From: a virus
Virus record (IMG/VR): IMGVR_UViG_3300008450_000249
Span: 1 to 31,881 of that record
Direction: 5' to 3' (one strand)
Length of the DNA: 31,881 nucleotides
Each line of letters starts with the position of its first letter. Position 1 is the stretch's first letter. Below are positions 23,501 through 31,536 of the stretch, in pieces. The notes beneath the pieces are model-generated. The model ran no database searches. It was not told the DNA's origin and worked only from the letters and a program-made list of their open reading frames with translations. A program made the position numbers and the translations under genes.

Positions 23501-24881
23501 GAGAGCATCTGATCAGCAAGGCATCGACTACGTTGATGACCTCCTGTTCCGCAGAGAGTTCTCAGGCGACAACGCAGCCTCCTCGTTTGCCAAGAGCTAC
23601 GAAGAGATGGTTCGCAAGTTCCCTGCCCTGCGTGTCATTGGTCAGCTCTTCTTCAGAACGCCTGTTCGCGTGTTCGAAGCTGGTATGCGTATGACTCCCG
23701 GTATGCAGCTTGCTGCTCCCAAGTACATCGCTGATCTCAAGGGCGAGAATGGTGCACTCAGACAGCTTCGTGCTCAGTCTGAAGCACTGTTTGCCTATGG
23801 CTTCGCTACGTCGGTCATGATGGGCTACGCAACTGGCAGCATCACTGGTGACGGTGGCGGCTTGGATTATCGTGAACGTCGTCGCCTTGAGGACTCTGGG
23901 TGGAAACCCTACTCCATCAAGGTTGGTGATAGTTACTTTTCGTTCCGCAACCTCGATCCGTTCTCTACTCCGATCAAGATCATGGTCAACGCAATGGAGC
24001 GTTTGCAGCGGCTTGAGTACCAACGTGCTCAGGGCGTACTCGCCAGCAAGGAAGACTACAAGTCTGTCCTGCGTGGTGTAGACGTGGCTGTTAGCTCTGT
24101 GGCTATGGCTATCCGTGACGCCAACCTGATGGCTGGTGCTGACGAGTTCATCAAGATATTCGAAGCACTGTCTGACCCTGACAAGCACGAGAGAGAACTC
24201 TTGTCCTTCTTCAGGTCGAAGGCTGAGCTTACGGTTCCGAATGTGATCCGCAAGAGTATCAAATCGTTTGGCGAAGGCCAAAACGTGCTCAACGAGCCTG
24301 CCACTGTGGATCAGGTGATGAGCAATATCCTCAACCCGTCCAGCGATCAGATCAATCATCAGTATGACGCCCTTGGCTACAAGCGAAACCTCCCTACACA
24401 GGGGATCGCAGCCTTCATGGGTATCGACATTGCTGACCTAGAAGATCGCACACGTGGCTTGTCTGAGAAGGATCGCTACACCCTGCGTGAGATTGCGAGG
24501 ATGACGTATGCCACAGGCGCACGGTTCATCCCCAACGCTAAGAGTGCGGAGTTCTACGACGACAAAGACTTACGTCAGATCGCTACTGCTGACGGAACTA
24601 GTACAATCTACAATCGGGCAATGGAAGAGTATAACCGAAACATGCCATCGTTTGCTTATCACTTCTTGAAGCAGACTGAGAACATGCCAATGGGAAGACA
24701 AGGACGTAAGGGTCCTCGCGTCGAAGAGTTTGAGAAGCTCCAGCAGAAACTGTGGAAGAACGCAGTGGCTACAGTTGCTTCACAGGACCAACAGTCCTTT
24801 ACGCTTCGCTCCCAGAGGTTCCAGAACCGCTTTGAGGTTCAGTCAGGCATGAGAGAGGTTTCTAATCCGCTATTGCAATAA
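20559..24881 (+). CDS. Large ejection protein, T7 gp16-like
   Basis: ATG 20559, five bases after AGAAAGG, gives 1440 residues; the frame upstream to 20388 overlaps the previous gene and the terminator and is not used. T7 gp16 is 1318 residues and carries a transglycosylase domain; none is seen here, its enzymatic work apparently moved to the upstream protein. Visible are AIDPTNWVGLSTLGIGTVAAKGAQ, an amphipathic Ala/Gly-rich membrane-like region (about 140-255), a Pro-rich linker (about 270-345), a long charged helical middle and a C-terminal helical half with LSPSSVTVNIMSNAFRVYTRPF, the FRTPVRVF motif and GFATSVMMGYATG. It should enter the cell with the genome and build the inner-membrane part of the channel. 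Confidence 0.88.
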   Translation: MAVTILYQGRMVTFPDLDDPKEAYRSLQGNGGSTGASAAGQTSNTFNSASIQDGIKPQLLAKNSDWLSASKILYERTQGTQWKGSNEQLADWGLDRMARFSYNLPLMGADAVALKNAPDDQKQAFLFLLDNFDKVAYSWGGVGNFVKYAAIDPTNWVGLSTLGIGTVAAKGAQLTTLQGVKSALKVGAVGALEGAAYGGASQRIEQEARVNAGGQTEVDYGKVATGAAIGGVAGGLLAPAVTVAANAIGRRGAKGVPEAPQEAVQPQVAPLGPQVAPPVTAAPAPPQMPTEQLGLNLGDMLDPTQAAQVRMDRMAEQGKNVSDSPFDGMQTLPSAREAYQEVREPMLPMFMPEDPGRTVKPYVDPYAGVDPNIQYPPSPFAYDFPRQRTTKEPELPFARKRFVGLTGPEGGLYDGQGNLFRDKNGLNLPEQINAAQVEYNRIDAMGRTADALEADGDKALAATMREQALAARKQLDEMRYQDALQRGADQAFEANPKTPEMRKTEANIEAAAKPTPDERIGQPNGPSYGELRQLLNDLASGTTDGVFKSLERLLKVSDPMRRSLSYLSPNEARQITKDLMKAAYSDKERELLHVSIIRAQNAVDEIARKYREDLRLAQGDFKKTIEDRLKEFEKVFTPLRDMARESSSFAGRNLNRSKLSKYKAETKDASVDAVLKEMNIDPTKATEEQRLDAYLKFLDDTVGDAQKILEEKDTRLIDARRRLLDADVANDDVIRLWDELAEIKKDIEDERLAGLTNSQLLKERLNNGAAKVGYYMAATVLSPSSVTVNIMSNAFRVYTRPFMEYLARGPLEYSSFREMTAAYGAVFRTSKEAFSLARKGFELNKSLITGAENKWLERQASSIGADSSTMRFIDRNFVQIWLRLLGSTDEFFYKVAYQGHNEGRAVAAAIKEASEKGLNATERETLIKTTLEQLNSKIYNSQIDTSVIGQLRQAGMEKGLKGDELRLWVKSELDSNPTLYQRASDQQGIDYVDDLLFRREFSGDNAASSFAKSYEEMVRKFPALRVIGQLFFRTPVRVFEAGMRMTPGMQLAAPKYIADLKGENGALRQLRAQSEALFAYGFATSVMMGYATGSITGDGGGLDYRERRRLEDSGWKPYSIKVGDSYFSFRNLDPFSTPIKIMVNAMERLQRLEYQRAQGVLASKEDYKSVLRGVDVAVSSVAMAIRDANLMAGADEFIKIFEALSDPDKHERELLSFFRSKAELTVPNVIRKSIKSFGEGQNVLNEPATVDQVMSNILNPSSDQINHQYDALGYKRNLPTQGIAAFMGIDIADLEDRTRGLSEKDRYTLREIARMTYATGARFIPNAKSAEFYDDKDLRQIATADGTSTIYNRAMEEYNRNMPSFAYHFLKQTENMPMGRQGRKGPRVEEFEKLQQKLWKNAVATVASQDQQSFTLRSQRFQNRFEVQSGMREVSNPLLQ

Positions 24882-24890
24882 GGATTTTCA

Positions 24891-27470
24891 ATGGCCTTTT
24901 ATAACACCTATGTAAATTATAACGGAAACGGGGCAACGACTACGTTCTCCGTGCCGTTTAGCTACTTGGACCAAGACGAGGTCGTTGTAACCTTTGCTGG
25001 TCCCGGTAGCTACACCTACGTCTTCACGTCCCCCAACGTCATTACGGTTAGCCCCGCATTGGCGGTGGGGGCATCTGTTCGCATCGAGCGTATCACTGAT
25101 CTGGCAACTGCCAAGGTCGTGTACTCAAACGGCGCACCTGTTACGGGTGGTCAGCTCAACTCGACCGTCAACCAGCTCCTGTACGGTATGCAGGAAGCTA
25201 ACGACGTTGCTGGTCGTGCTCTGTCCCCTGATGCTGCTGGTGTCTGGGATGCTGAGAACGCTCGCATCAAGAATCTCGCTACGCCTACACTGGCGACCGA
25301 TGCTGCCACTAAGGCTTATGTGGACGCTGCTGCTGTCCTTCCCGGTCCTACAGGCGCTACAGGTCCTCAAGGTCCTGTTGGCCCTGCTGGCGCTACTGGT
25401 AACACGGGTCCGCAAGGTCCTATTGGGCTTACTGGCCCTCAGGGTCCACAAGGCCCGACTGGTTCGCAAGGTCCACAAGGCACACAAGGCCCACAGGGTC
25501 TGCAAGGTCCTGCTGGTTCCACTGGTGCTACAGGTCCGCAAGGGCCTGCTGGTGTCGCTGGTTCTACTGGTCCTGCTGGCCCGACAGGCGCACAGGGCGT
25601 AGCTGGTCCTACAGGTCCGTCAGGTGCTGACTTCCAGCCCGACGCTGTTGGCCTGTTCGCTAACCGATCTACGTATAATACGCAGTCTACAGGCTTCTCG
25701 TATCTGGCAACGGATCAGGAGCAGCTCTACTTCAAACTCTCTGCTACCTCTGGCGACTGGTCGAACGGCATTACGTTTGGCGTGGGTCCGCAGGGTCCTG
25801 CTGGTCCACAAGGGCCTACAGGTCCACAGGGTGCACAGGGTCCACAAGGTTCAACAGGCCCACAGGGGCCGACAGGTGCAACTGGTGCTACGGGTCCGCA
25901 GGGGCCTGCTGGTCCACAGGGTGTACAGGGTCCACAGGGTGTTGCTGGTGCTAACGGTGCTAAGGGCAACACGTGGCGTGGTGCTTACTCTGCGGGAACG
26001 ACCTACGTTATTGATGACGTGGTTGAGTACAACGGCTCGGCTTGGATTGCTATCCTTGGCGGCACTGGTAATGCTCCTCCGACAGCTCCTGCTACGTCTA
26101 ACACGTATTGGAACCTGTTTGTCTCTGGGACGATCAATTCGTCCGTTGTGGACGTTACTGATACGTTCTCTGGCACGGGTTCGCAGACTGCTTTCACGCT
26201 GTCTTTGTCTCCTGCTGTGGCTGATCCCGTCAACGTGTTCATCGATGGCGTCTACCAGCAGTCGAGCAAATACTCGATCTCCGGCAGCACACTGACGTTC
26301 ACCACTGCTCCCCCGGCTGGCACAAGCAACATTCAGGTTCGCATTCTGTCGATTGCGGGTGTGACTGTTGGCGTTCCTACGAACAGTGTTGGTACGACTA
26401 ACATACTGAACGGGGCCGTGACTGAAGCGAAGATTGCTGATGGCTCAATTACCACTGCAAAGCTTGCTGCTGGCGCTGTTGACACTGTTGACATTGCTGA
26501 CAGTGCAGTCACGTCTGCAAAGATTGCTGATGGAACGATTGCTACTGGCGACATTGCGGACGGTGCAATCACCTCGGCAAAGATTGCTGATGCGACCATC
26601 ACAGGGACTGACATTGCTAACACCACGATTGCTGTTGGTAAGCTGTCAGCCACAGGTACGCCCTCGGCTACTACGTATCTACGTGGTGATAACTCATGGG
26701 CCACTCCTGCTGGCGGTACAATCAACGTCCAAACCTTCCCCTCGTCTGGAGTTTGGAACAAGCCTGCTGGCTATAGCGCCTCTTCTCGCGTCCTCATTCA
26801 AGCATGGGGAGGCGGCGGTAGCGGTGGCAAAAACAACGGCATGGGTGGCGGCGGTGGCGGCTACAATGAACGCTGGCTTAATCTTTCGCAGATGGGTGCG
26901 ACGGAAACCATTACCATTGGTGCTGGTGGCGTTGCCCGAACCACGAATGGTAGCGGCAACGTAGGTGGGACAACTTCGATTGGCTCTCTAGTGTATGCCT
27001 ATGGCGGTGGCGGCGGTGCTGGCGTTGGTACATCTGGTGCGTTCGGTGGTGGCGGTGGTGGGCAGTTGTCCGCTGGCTCAACTGGAATAGGTACTGGTGG
27101 TCCTACTTCTCCCGGTAAGCCATTTGTTATGGTTGATTATGATACCAGCGGGATTCGTTATTGTCAGGGTTCAGCAACGGACAGCAATAACGGTCTTTGC
27201 GATGCTTTGTTCCACGGTGGAGGCGGTGCGGGCCAGACTGTTGCTCTTGCTGGTAATTCAGTTTGGGGCGGCGGCGGTGGTGGCGGTTGTTTCACATCAA
27301 CGGCGGCTGGCACTTCCCAATACGCTGGTAACGGCGGTGCTGGTGGCAGCAGTGCAACAAGTGGAACATCAGGAACTGCACCCTCTGGTGGCGGTGGTGG
27401 CACTAACACAGGTGCAACATCAGGCGCTGGTGCTGCTGGTCAAGTCATCATTACTGTCTTCCCGGCATAA
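24891..27470 (+). CDS. Tail fibre with T7-type N-terminus, collagen-like shaft and glycine-rich tip
   Basis: An 859-residue modular host-recognition protein. Residues 1-150 match the T7 gp17 N-terminal attachment domain ([58 protein letters not shown]). Two Gly-X-Y collagen-like blocks follow (about 152-246 and 299-358), split by a 50-residue beta domain. A chitin-binding-like module (about 361-410: [26 protein letters not shown]...YWNL), a beta domain (about 436-486), an IADG-type short-repeat helix (about 501-586) and a glycine-rich tip (about 638-850) complete it. The poly-Gly tip looks like adhesin tips of other phages. AAGGA lies seven bases before the ATG. Confidence 0.93.
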   Translation: MAFYNTYVNYNGNGATTTFSVPFSYLDQDEVVVTFAGPGSYTYVFTSPNVITVSPALAVGASVRIERITDLATAKVVYSNGAPVTGGQLNSTVNQLLYGMQEANDVAGRALSPDAAGVWDAENARIKNLATPTLATDAATKAYVDAAAVLPGPTGATGPQGPVGPAGATGNTGPQGPIGLTGPQGPQGPTGSQGPQGTQGPQGLQGPAGSTGATGPQGPAGVAGSTGPAGPTGAQGVAGPTGPSGADFQPDAVGLFANRSTYNTQSTGFSYLATDQEQLYFKLSATSGDWSNGITFGVGPQGPAGPQGPTGPQGAQGPQGSTGPQGPTGATGATGPQGPAGPQGVQGPQGVAGANGAKGNTWRGAYSAGTTYVIDDVVEYNGSAWIAILGGTGNAPPTAPATSNTYWNLFVSGTINSSVVDVTDTFSGTGSQTAFTLSLSPAVADPVNVFIDGVYQQSSKYSISGSTLTFTTAPPAGTSNIQVRILSIAGVTVGVPTNSVGTTNILNGAVTEAKIADGSITTAKLAAGAVDTVDIADSAVTSAKIADGTIATGDIADGAITSAKIADATITGTDIANTTIAVGKLSATGTPSATTYLRGDNSWATPAGGTINVQTFPSSGVWNKPAGYSASSRVLIQAWGGGGSGGKNNGMGGGGGGYNERWLNLSQMGATETITIGAGGVARTTNGSGNVGGTTSIGSLVYAYGGGGGAGVGTSGAFGGGGGGQLSAGSTGIGTGGPTSPGKPFVMVDYDTSGIRYCQGSATDSNNGLCDALFHGGGGAGQTVALAGNSVWGGGGGGGCFTSTAAGTSQYAGNGGAGGSSATSGTSGTAPSGGGGGTNTGATSGAGAAGQVIITVFPA

Positions 27471-27481
27471 GGATTTTTCAC

Positions 27482-27703
27482 ATGACTATTTGGGCTGTCG
27501 TGAACAACGACACTAATATGATTGAAAACGTAGTTGCGTGGAATGTTGACGTTGAGTGGAATGAACCTGAAGGGTTCTACAAGCTCGATATTGAAGGTAA
27601 GGAAGTAGGCATTGGGTTCTCATACGACCCATCTACAGGTGAGTTCACTGCTCCCCCGCCTCCTCCTGAACCTGAGCCACAACCCGAACCTACACCAATT
27701 TGA
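27482..27703 (+). CDS. Small Pro-rich fibre-associated protein
   Basis: A 73-residue protein just after the tail fibre. The core MTIWAVVNNDTNMIENVVAWNVDVEW ... EVGIGFSYDPSTGEFTAPPPPP matches the short phage proteins of the form (variable Asn/Glu/Val-rich strand)-GxxYDxxTGxFTxPPPPP that often sit behind fibre genes and are annotated as fibre-assembly or tail proteins. The Pro/Glu tail (residues 58-73) is disordered. No activity is known. AAGGA precedes the ATG, and a terminator follows its stop. Confidence 0.7.
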   Translation: MTIWAVVNNDTNMIENVVAWNVDVEWNEPEGFYKLDIEGKEVGIGFSYDPSTGEFTAPPPPPEPEPQPEPTPI

Positions 27704-27711
27704 TTTCTCTG

Positions 27712-27745
27712 AAGGGGGAGGAGCAATCCTCCCTCTTACCTTTTG
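27712..27745 (+). terminator. Hairpin terminator after the fibre genes
   Basis: AAGGGGGAGGA pairs with TCCTCCCTCTT (eleven pairs, one G-T) around a GCAA tetraloop, spanning 27712-27737. ACCTTTT follows, so the T-run is short and offset. GNRA tetraloops make very stable hairpins. It separates the fibre operon from the glycine-rich mini-gene and lysis cassette. Confidence 0.75.
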
Positions 27746-27754
27746 GGGGACTTT

Positions 27755-27883
27755 TTGACTACACAAGTTAAAACAGGAGTCATCGCTGACGGTGCAGGCA
27801 CTGGCGGTGCTTCTGGCGCTGCAAACTCCAATAACGCTACAGGCGGTGTTGGTGGTCTCGTCTACGTAGAATGGATTGAATAA
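27755..27883 (+). CDS. Glycine/alanine-rich mini-protein (fibre-tip-like)
   Basis: TTG at 27755, four bases after GGGGGA (27745-27750), opens a 42-codon frame with TAA at 27881-27883. The product begins MTTQVKTGVIADGAGTGG, continues Gly/Ala/Asn-rich and closes with VGGLVYVEWIE. That pattern, glycine-rich loops then a hydrophobic strand, is like the C-terminal part of glycine-rich tail-fibre tips, such as the tail of the fibre gene upstream (VIITVFPA). It is short and TTG-started, so it may be missed by gene finders. Possible roles are a detachable fibre-tip segment or a decaying copy of one. It lies between a terminator and the endolysin gene. Confidence 0.6.
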   Translation: MTTQVKTGVIADGAGTGGASGAANSNNATGGVGGLVYVEWIE

Positions 27884-27898
27884 TCATAAGGACTACAA

Positions 27899-28282
27899 AT
27901 GCCTTTCACCCTTTCGCAGCGGTCGCTTGACCGCATGAAGGGGGTCCATCCTGACCTGATCAAGGTCGTGGAGCTTGCTATCCAGAAGACTGAAGTCGAG
28001 TTCATTGTGACTGAGGGTCTTCGCACTGTTGAGCGTCAGCGTGAGCTGGTTGCTGCTGGTGCTTCCAAAACCATGAACTCGCGACACCTGACTGGTCACG
28101 CTGTCGATCTTGCTGCCCTTGTGGGCGGTAAGGTCCGGTGGGACTGGCCGCTCTATGACAAGGCATCCCAAGCCATGAAGGCTGCTGCCTCTGAGCTGGG
28201 GGTGTCCATCGTGTGGGGCGGTGATTGGAAAAGCTTCAAGGACGGTCCCCATTTCGAACTCGACCGTAAAATATACCCATAA
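27899..28282 (+). CDS. Endolysin, M15-type peptidase
   Basis: A 127-residue zinc endopeptidase that would cut peptidoglycan stem peptides to lyse the host. Zinc ligands fit family M15: SRH63LTGHAVD70 and GPH118FEL, with E120 just after, inside the GGDWKSFKDGPHFEL block. No signal peptide, so export depends on the holin. It differs from the T7 amidase (gp3.5), so lysis has been rebuilt with an unrelated enzyme. AAGGA lies before the ATG and the holin starts nine bases after the stop. Confidence 0.93.
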   Translation: MPFTLSQRSLDRMKGVHPDLIKVVELAIQKTEVEFIVTEGLRTVERQRELVAAGASKTMNSRHLTGHAVDLAALVGGKVRWDWPLYDKASQAMKAAASELGVSIVWGGDWKSFKDGPHFELDRKIYP

Positions 28283-28291
28283 GGAATAATC

Positions 28292-28693
28292 ATGCTTGCC
28301 GCTCTCATTCCTATTCTAGGTCCAATCATCGACAAGCTGGTTGACCGTATCCCTGACCCTGCTGCTCGTGAGCGGGCAAAGCTCGAAGCTGAGGCGTCGT
28401 TGCTGACTGCTTCCATCGAACAGATGAAGGGTCAGGTTCAAATCAATACCGAAGAAGCTAAACACGCTTCTATCTTTGTTTCAGGCTGGCGTCCCGCTAT
28501 CGGCTGGTCGTGTGCCATTGCATTTGGATTTCTATATGTCGTTGCTCCTGTCGCTGTATGGCTGGGAAGCATTTACGGGGTCACTATAACCCTGCCCAAG
28601 TTCGACGCTGATGCACTCATGTCCCTCACGTTTGGCATGTTGGGCATTGCAGGCTTCCGTACATTCGAGAAAGTCAAGGGGGTCACAAAATGA
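28292..28693 (+). CDS. Holin, 3-TM gene-transfer-agent type
   Basis: A 133-residue membrane protein. Hydrophobic spans are about 2-14 (ALIPILGPIID), 68-92 (PAIGWSCAIAFGFLYVVAPVAVWL) and 106-122, with a charged helix (about 24-57) between the first two. The IDKLVDRIPDPAARERAKLEAE, WRPAIGW and GMLGIAGFRTFEKVKG blocks are those of the holin family named for gene transfer agent release in alphaproteobacteria. It should form the pores that let the endolysin out. It overlaps the next gene by four bases (ATGA). Confidence 0.9.
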   Translation: MLAALIPILGPIIDKLVDRIPDPAARERAKLEAEASLLTASIEQMKGQVQINTEEAKHASIFVSGWRPAIGWSCAIAFGFLYVVAPVAVWLGSIYGVTITLPKFDADALMSLTFGMLGIAGFRTFEKVKGVTK

Positions 28694-28914
28694 GTTCAGA
28701 CGATCCCCAAGTTAGGATCGCAGTGTTAAACACTGAGTTAGAACATATGCGAAGGGATATGGATGAGGTCAAAGCTGACCTGAAAATCATCCGTGAAACT
28801 CTGCAACAGGCCAAAGGAGGGTGGAAGACCCTCATGCTGGTCGCTGGCATCTCATCGACGGTGGGCGCATTCATCGCCAAGTTCACACCGTTCGCAGGAT
28901 TCTTACCTAAATGA
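28690..28914 (+). CDS. Coiled-coil membrane protein, lysis accessory
   Basis: A 74-residue protein whose ATG overlaps the holin stop. Residues 8-42 form an N-terminal coiled coil (VLNTELEHMRRDMDEVKADLKIIRETLQQAK), followed by GGWKTLMLVAGISSTVGAFIAKF, one membrane span near the C-terminus. The layout resembles XhlA-type lysis accessory proteins and, in position, the inner spanin region. It lacks a lipoprotein partner frame, so a classic Rz/Rz1 pair is not seen. Function is inferred from place in the lysis cassette. Confidence 0.75.
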   Translation: MSSDDPQVRIAVLNTELEHMRRDMDEVKADLKIIRETLQQAKGGWKTLMLVAGISSTVGAFIAKFTPFAGFLPK

Positions 28915-29138
28915 AGAAACGAGCATCTGAGGACATCCTCGGCTCGCTTCACGATGCAGTGGCAAATGACCTCCTCAGGCGAGTTATGTCTGGGGAGGCC
29001 AACCCTGCTGAACTGAATGCAGCCATCAAGTTCCTCCAGAACAACGGAATCGAGGCTGTAGCTACTGAAGAGAACCCTCTGGGTAAGCTCGTGGCTGCAC
29101 TGCCAACATTTGATGACGAAGAAGATCACATACATTGA
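28911..29138 (+). CDS. Small terminase subunit, T7 gp18-like
   Basis: A 75-residue helical, acidic-ended protein. SLHDAVANDLLRRVMSGEANPAELNAAIKFLQNNGIEA matches the small terminase subunits of T7-like phages, where the helix with PAELNAAIKFLxxN is conserved. It recognises DNA and guides the large subunit during packaging. ATG 28911 overlaps the previous gene by four bases, and the stop overlaps the next TTG by four (TTGA). Confidence 0.88.
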   Translation: MKKRASEDILGSLHDAVANDLLRRVMSGEANPAELNAAIKFLQNNGIEAVATEENPLGKLVAALPTFDDEEDHIH

Positions 29139-30835
29139 CAAAAGACCCTCTCAAGGAGGACTTTAGGAAGTTTCTATACGTCGTTTGGAAGCACATTGGT
29201 CTACCCGACCCTACCCCTATCCAGTATGACATTGCGTACTTCCTTCAACACGGTCCTACAAAGATCGCCATTGAGGCGTTTCGAGGCGTAGGCAAGTCGT
29301 TCATCACGTCTGCCTATGTCCTCTGGCGCTTGTATTGCAATCCGCAACTCAAGTTCCTTGTCGTGTCAGCCTCTAAGGCTCGCGCTGACGCTTTCTCGAC
29401 CTTTACGATGCGTCTCATCCAAGAGATGGACATCCTTGCCTTCCTGAGACCCAGAGATGAGCAGCGACAGTCACGTATCGAGTTCGACGTAGGCCCTGCT
29501 ACTGCCGACCAAAGCCCCTCAGTGAAGTCTGTGGGTATCACTGGTCAGCTCACTGGTAGCCGTGCCGATGAAATTATCGCTGATGACGTGGAGGTGTTGA
29601 ACAATGCCGCCACTGCTGACATGCGTGAGAAGCTGATCGAGCGTACTAAGGAGTTCTCGGCCATCCTGAAGCCTCTACCTGAGGCTAGGATCATCTACCT
29701 AGGCACTCCGCAGACTGAAGACTCGATCTATAACAAGCTCCCAGAGACGTTTGTCACGCGCATCTGGCCTGCTCTCGTTCCTAATAAGGAAGAAGCTGAT
29801 AAATATGGTGACAATCTAGCCCCCTACATCAGGAAGATGCTGGGGACCAAGCCTGAAGGGACCACTACGGACCCTCAACGCTTCTCTGACATCGATCTAG
29901 CCTCCAGACAGGCAGAATATGGGCGAGCAGGGTTCTCCTTGCAGTTCATGTTGAACACCTCGCTCTCAGATGAGGACCGTTACCCGCTCAAGATACGCGA
30001 TCTGATCATCATGGACGTGCCAAAAGACAAGGCTCCCATGAAGATCAACTGGCTACCTGACTACAAGCGGGAGCTGAAGGAGCTGCCTAATCTGGCAATG
30101 GCTGGAGACAGGTTCTATGCCCCTGCTAGCACTGATGACACGTTCGCAGAGTATACAGGGACCGTCATGTCCATTGACCCTAGTGGTCGAGGAAAGGACG
30201 AAACTGGCTACGCTGTGGTCAAGATGCTCAACGGCTATCTCTATGTGACCCGTGCTGGCGGTCTACAAGGCGGCTATGACACCCCTACCCTGCGGCAGCT
30301 CGCTCTGATCGCTAAGGAGGAGGGTGTGAACCAGATCATCATCGAAGCCAACTTTGGCGATGGCATGTATCAGGCTCTGTTCGAACCTGTGGTCAATAAG
30401 ATACACCCCTGCTCCATCGAGGAGGTCAAGCACTCTACCCAGAAGGAGAGGCGTATGATCGACACTCTGGAGCCTGTGATCAGTAGACACAAGATGATCA
30501 TTGATCGCAAGGTGATCGAGGATGATTACAGGACAGCACAGGCTTACGATGCCGACAATAAGTTCACCAAGACACTGGTCTACCAGATGACACGTGTGAA
30601 CTATGACCGTGGCGCCCTCAAACATGATGACCGACTGGACGCACTGGCAATAGCTGTGGGCTTCTGGGCCGAGAACATGTCTCAAGATGACGACAGGGGT
30701 ATCAAGGCTGAGAAGTCTGCTGCTCTGGACAAGGAGCTAGAACGGTTCATGGAACACGCTACAGGCAATAATCGTTACGCTAACGTAGGGGCTTCAAGGC
30801 TCCTGACTAGGATTACATCTAATGAACGATACTAA
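29135..30835 (+). CDS. Large terminase subunit, T7 gp19-like
   Basis: Packaging motor ATPase and nuclease, 566 residues (T7: 586). Walker A is EAFRGVGKSFIT (50-55 core), Walker B/DE is IIADDVE (147-153), and SPSVKSVGITGQLTGSRAD is near identical to T7. Nuclease aspartates are in MSIDPSGRGKDETGYAV, IIEANFGDGMY and HDDRLDAL. The start is TTG at 29135, inside the small subunit stop and shared with T7-like overlap style. The 3' end overlaps the next gene by 14 bases. Confidence 0.97.
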   Translation: MTKDPLKEDFRKFLYVVWKHIGLPDPTPIQYDIAYFLQHGPTKIAIEAFRGVGKSFITSAYVLWRLYCNPQLKFLVVSASKARADAFSTFTMRLIQEMDILAFLRPRDEQRQSRIEFDVGPATADQSPSVKSVGITGQLTGSRADEIIADDVEVLNNAATADMREKLIERTKEFSAILKPLPEARIIYLGTPQTEDSIYNKLPETFVTRIWPALVPNKEEADKYGDNLAPYIRKMLGTKPEGTTTDPQRFSDIDLASRQAEYGRAGFSLQFMLNTSLSDEDRYPLKIRDLIIMDVPKDKAPMKINWLPDYKRELKELPNLAMAGDRFYAPASTDDTFAEYTGTVMSIDPSGRGKDETGYAVVKMLNGYLYVTRAGGLQGGYDTPTLRQLALIAKEEGVNQIIIEANFGDGMYQALFEPVVNKIHPCSIEEVKHSTQKERRMIDTLEPVISRHKMIIDRKVIEDDYRTAQAYDADNKFTKTLVYQMTRVNYDRGALKHDDRLDALAIAVGFWAENMSQDDDRGIKAEKSAALDKELERFMEHATGNNRYANVGASRLLTRITSNERY

Positions 30836-31232
30836 CGCATACATTTGGGGCTACCACGCCTCCATTGACATGGCTGGCTGTAATCAAAAGGCCATCACTG
30901 ATCGACAGACGGTCCTCAACTTCTGCAAGGAGCTGGTGGAGGCTATCGATATGAAGGCTTATGGGGAGCCGCAGCTTGAGCACTTTGCTGAACACGATGC
31001 TGGCAAGGCTGGCTTTACGCTGTCCCAGTTAATCGAGACCTCCAACATCTGTGCACACTTTGTGGACGCTACTGGGGAGGTCTATCTGGACATCTTCTCG
31101 TGTAAGCCGTTCGACCCTGAGGTCGCTGCTGACGTGGCTGGCCGCTACTTCAGCCCCCAGTACGGGGAGATATTCTTCAGGGAACGAGGTGTTAGCCTGT
31201 TGGACACTGTGGACACCGATGTGGCCCATTAG
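30822..31232 (+). CDS. speD: S-adenosylmethionine decarboxylase (SpeD) homologue
   Basis: A 136-residue protein matching the pyruvoyl-dependent AdoMet decarboxylase proenzymes, which make decarboxylated SAM for spermidine synthesis. Conserved are GYHASIDMAGC at the N-terminus, FTLSQLIETSNICAHF, YLDIFSCKPFDP and the RYFSPQYGEIFFRERG end. Ser74, His79 and Cys94 have the +5 and +20 spacing of T. maritima Ser63, His68 and Cys83. The residue before the cleavage Ser is Thr (usually Glu) and the one after is Asn (usually His), so processing or substrate may differ. ATG 30822 overlaps the terminase end. No other polyamine gene is in the window. Homologues with changed substrates (ornithine or arginine) exist in this family, so the reaction is not certain. 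Confidence 0.85.
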   Translation: MNDTNAYIWGYHASIDMAGCNQKAITDRQTVLNFCKELVEAIDMKAYGEPQLEHFAEHDAGKAGFTLSQLIETSNICAHFVDATGEVYLDIFSCKPFDPEVAADVAGRYFSPQYGEIFFRERGVSLLDTVDTDVAH

Positions 31233-31240
31233 ATAGGGTC

Positions 31241-31260
31241 TAGGAAGCTCTAGGAAGCTC
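31241..31260 (+). repeat. Perfect tandem repeat TAGGAAGCTC
   Basis: Two adjacent identical ten-base copies (31241-31250 and 31251-31260) begin eight bases after the SpeD stop. A shortened inverted copy, GCTTCCTA, lies at 31325-31332. TAGGGT (31234-31239) and ACCCTA (31292-31297) give another inverted pair around them. Confidence 0.85.
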
Positions 31261-31341
31261 CGTGGCGGCATTTGTTAGCATGGGTGGTACTACCCTAGCC
31301 AAAACACATGATGGCCGTCTACGGGCTTCCTATTAGGCCCT

Positions 31342-31361
31342 AGATTTTGCTACAAAAATCT
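31342..31361 (+). other. Small hairpin in the right-end region
   Basis: AGATTTT pairs with AAAATCT around a six-base GCTACA loop. It has no following T-tract on the + strand. Because SpeD is more than 100 bases upstream, it may close its transcript or be part of end processing. Confidence 0.4.
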
Positions 31362-31536
31362 GAGACCCCAACGCTAAAGACCTTGTTGGCCGATCCCCCA
31401 TATGGGTGCTCTTGTGCACCAATGTAACACGATGTGAGACAAATGGCCGATTTCTTGTCACGTGCCACGGCACAATGGGCCTAAGATATTGATATTGCTA
31501 GGGAATAATCGGATTGCATATGCGATTTGCAGACAA

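Noticed and set aside
25343-25965. GGTCCACAAGG-type repeats taken for a CRISPR-like array
   Set aside because: They are in-frame collagen Gly-X-Y codons with no spacer structure.
25727-25972. Proline-rich antisense frame opposite collagen repeats
   Set aside because: Simple complement of Gly-X-Y codons.
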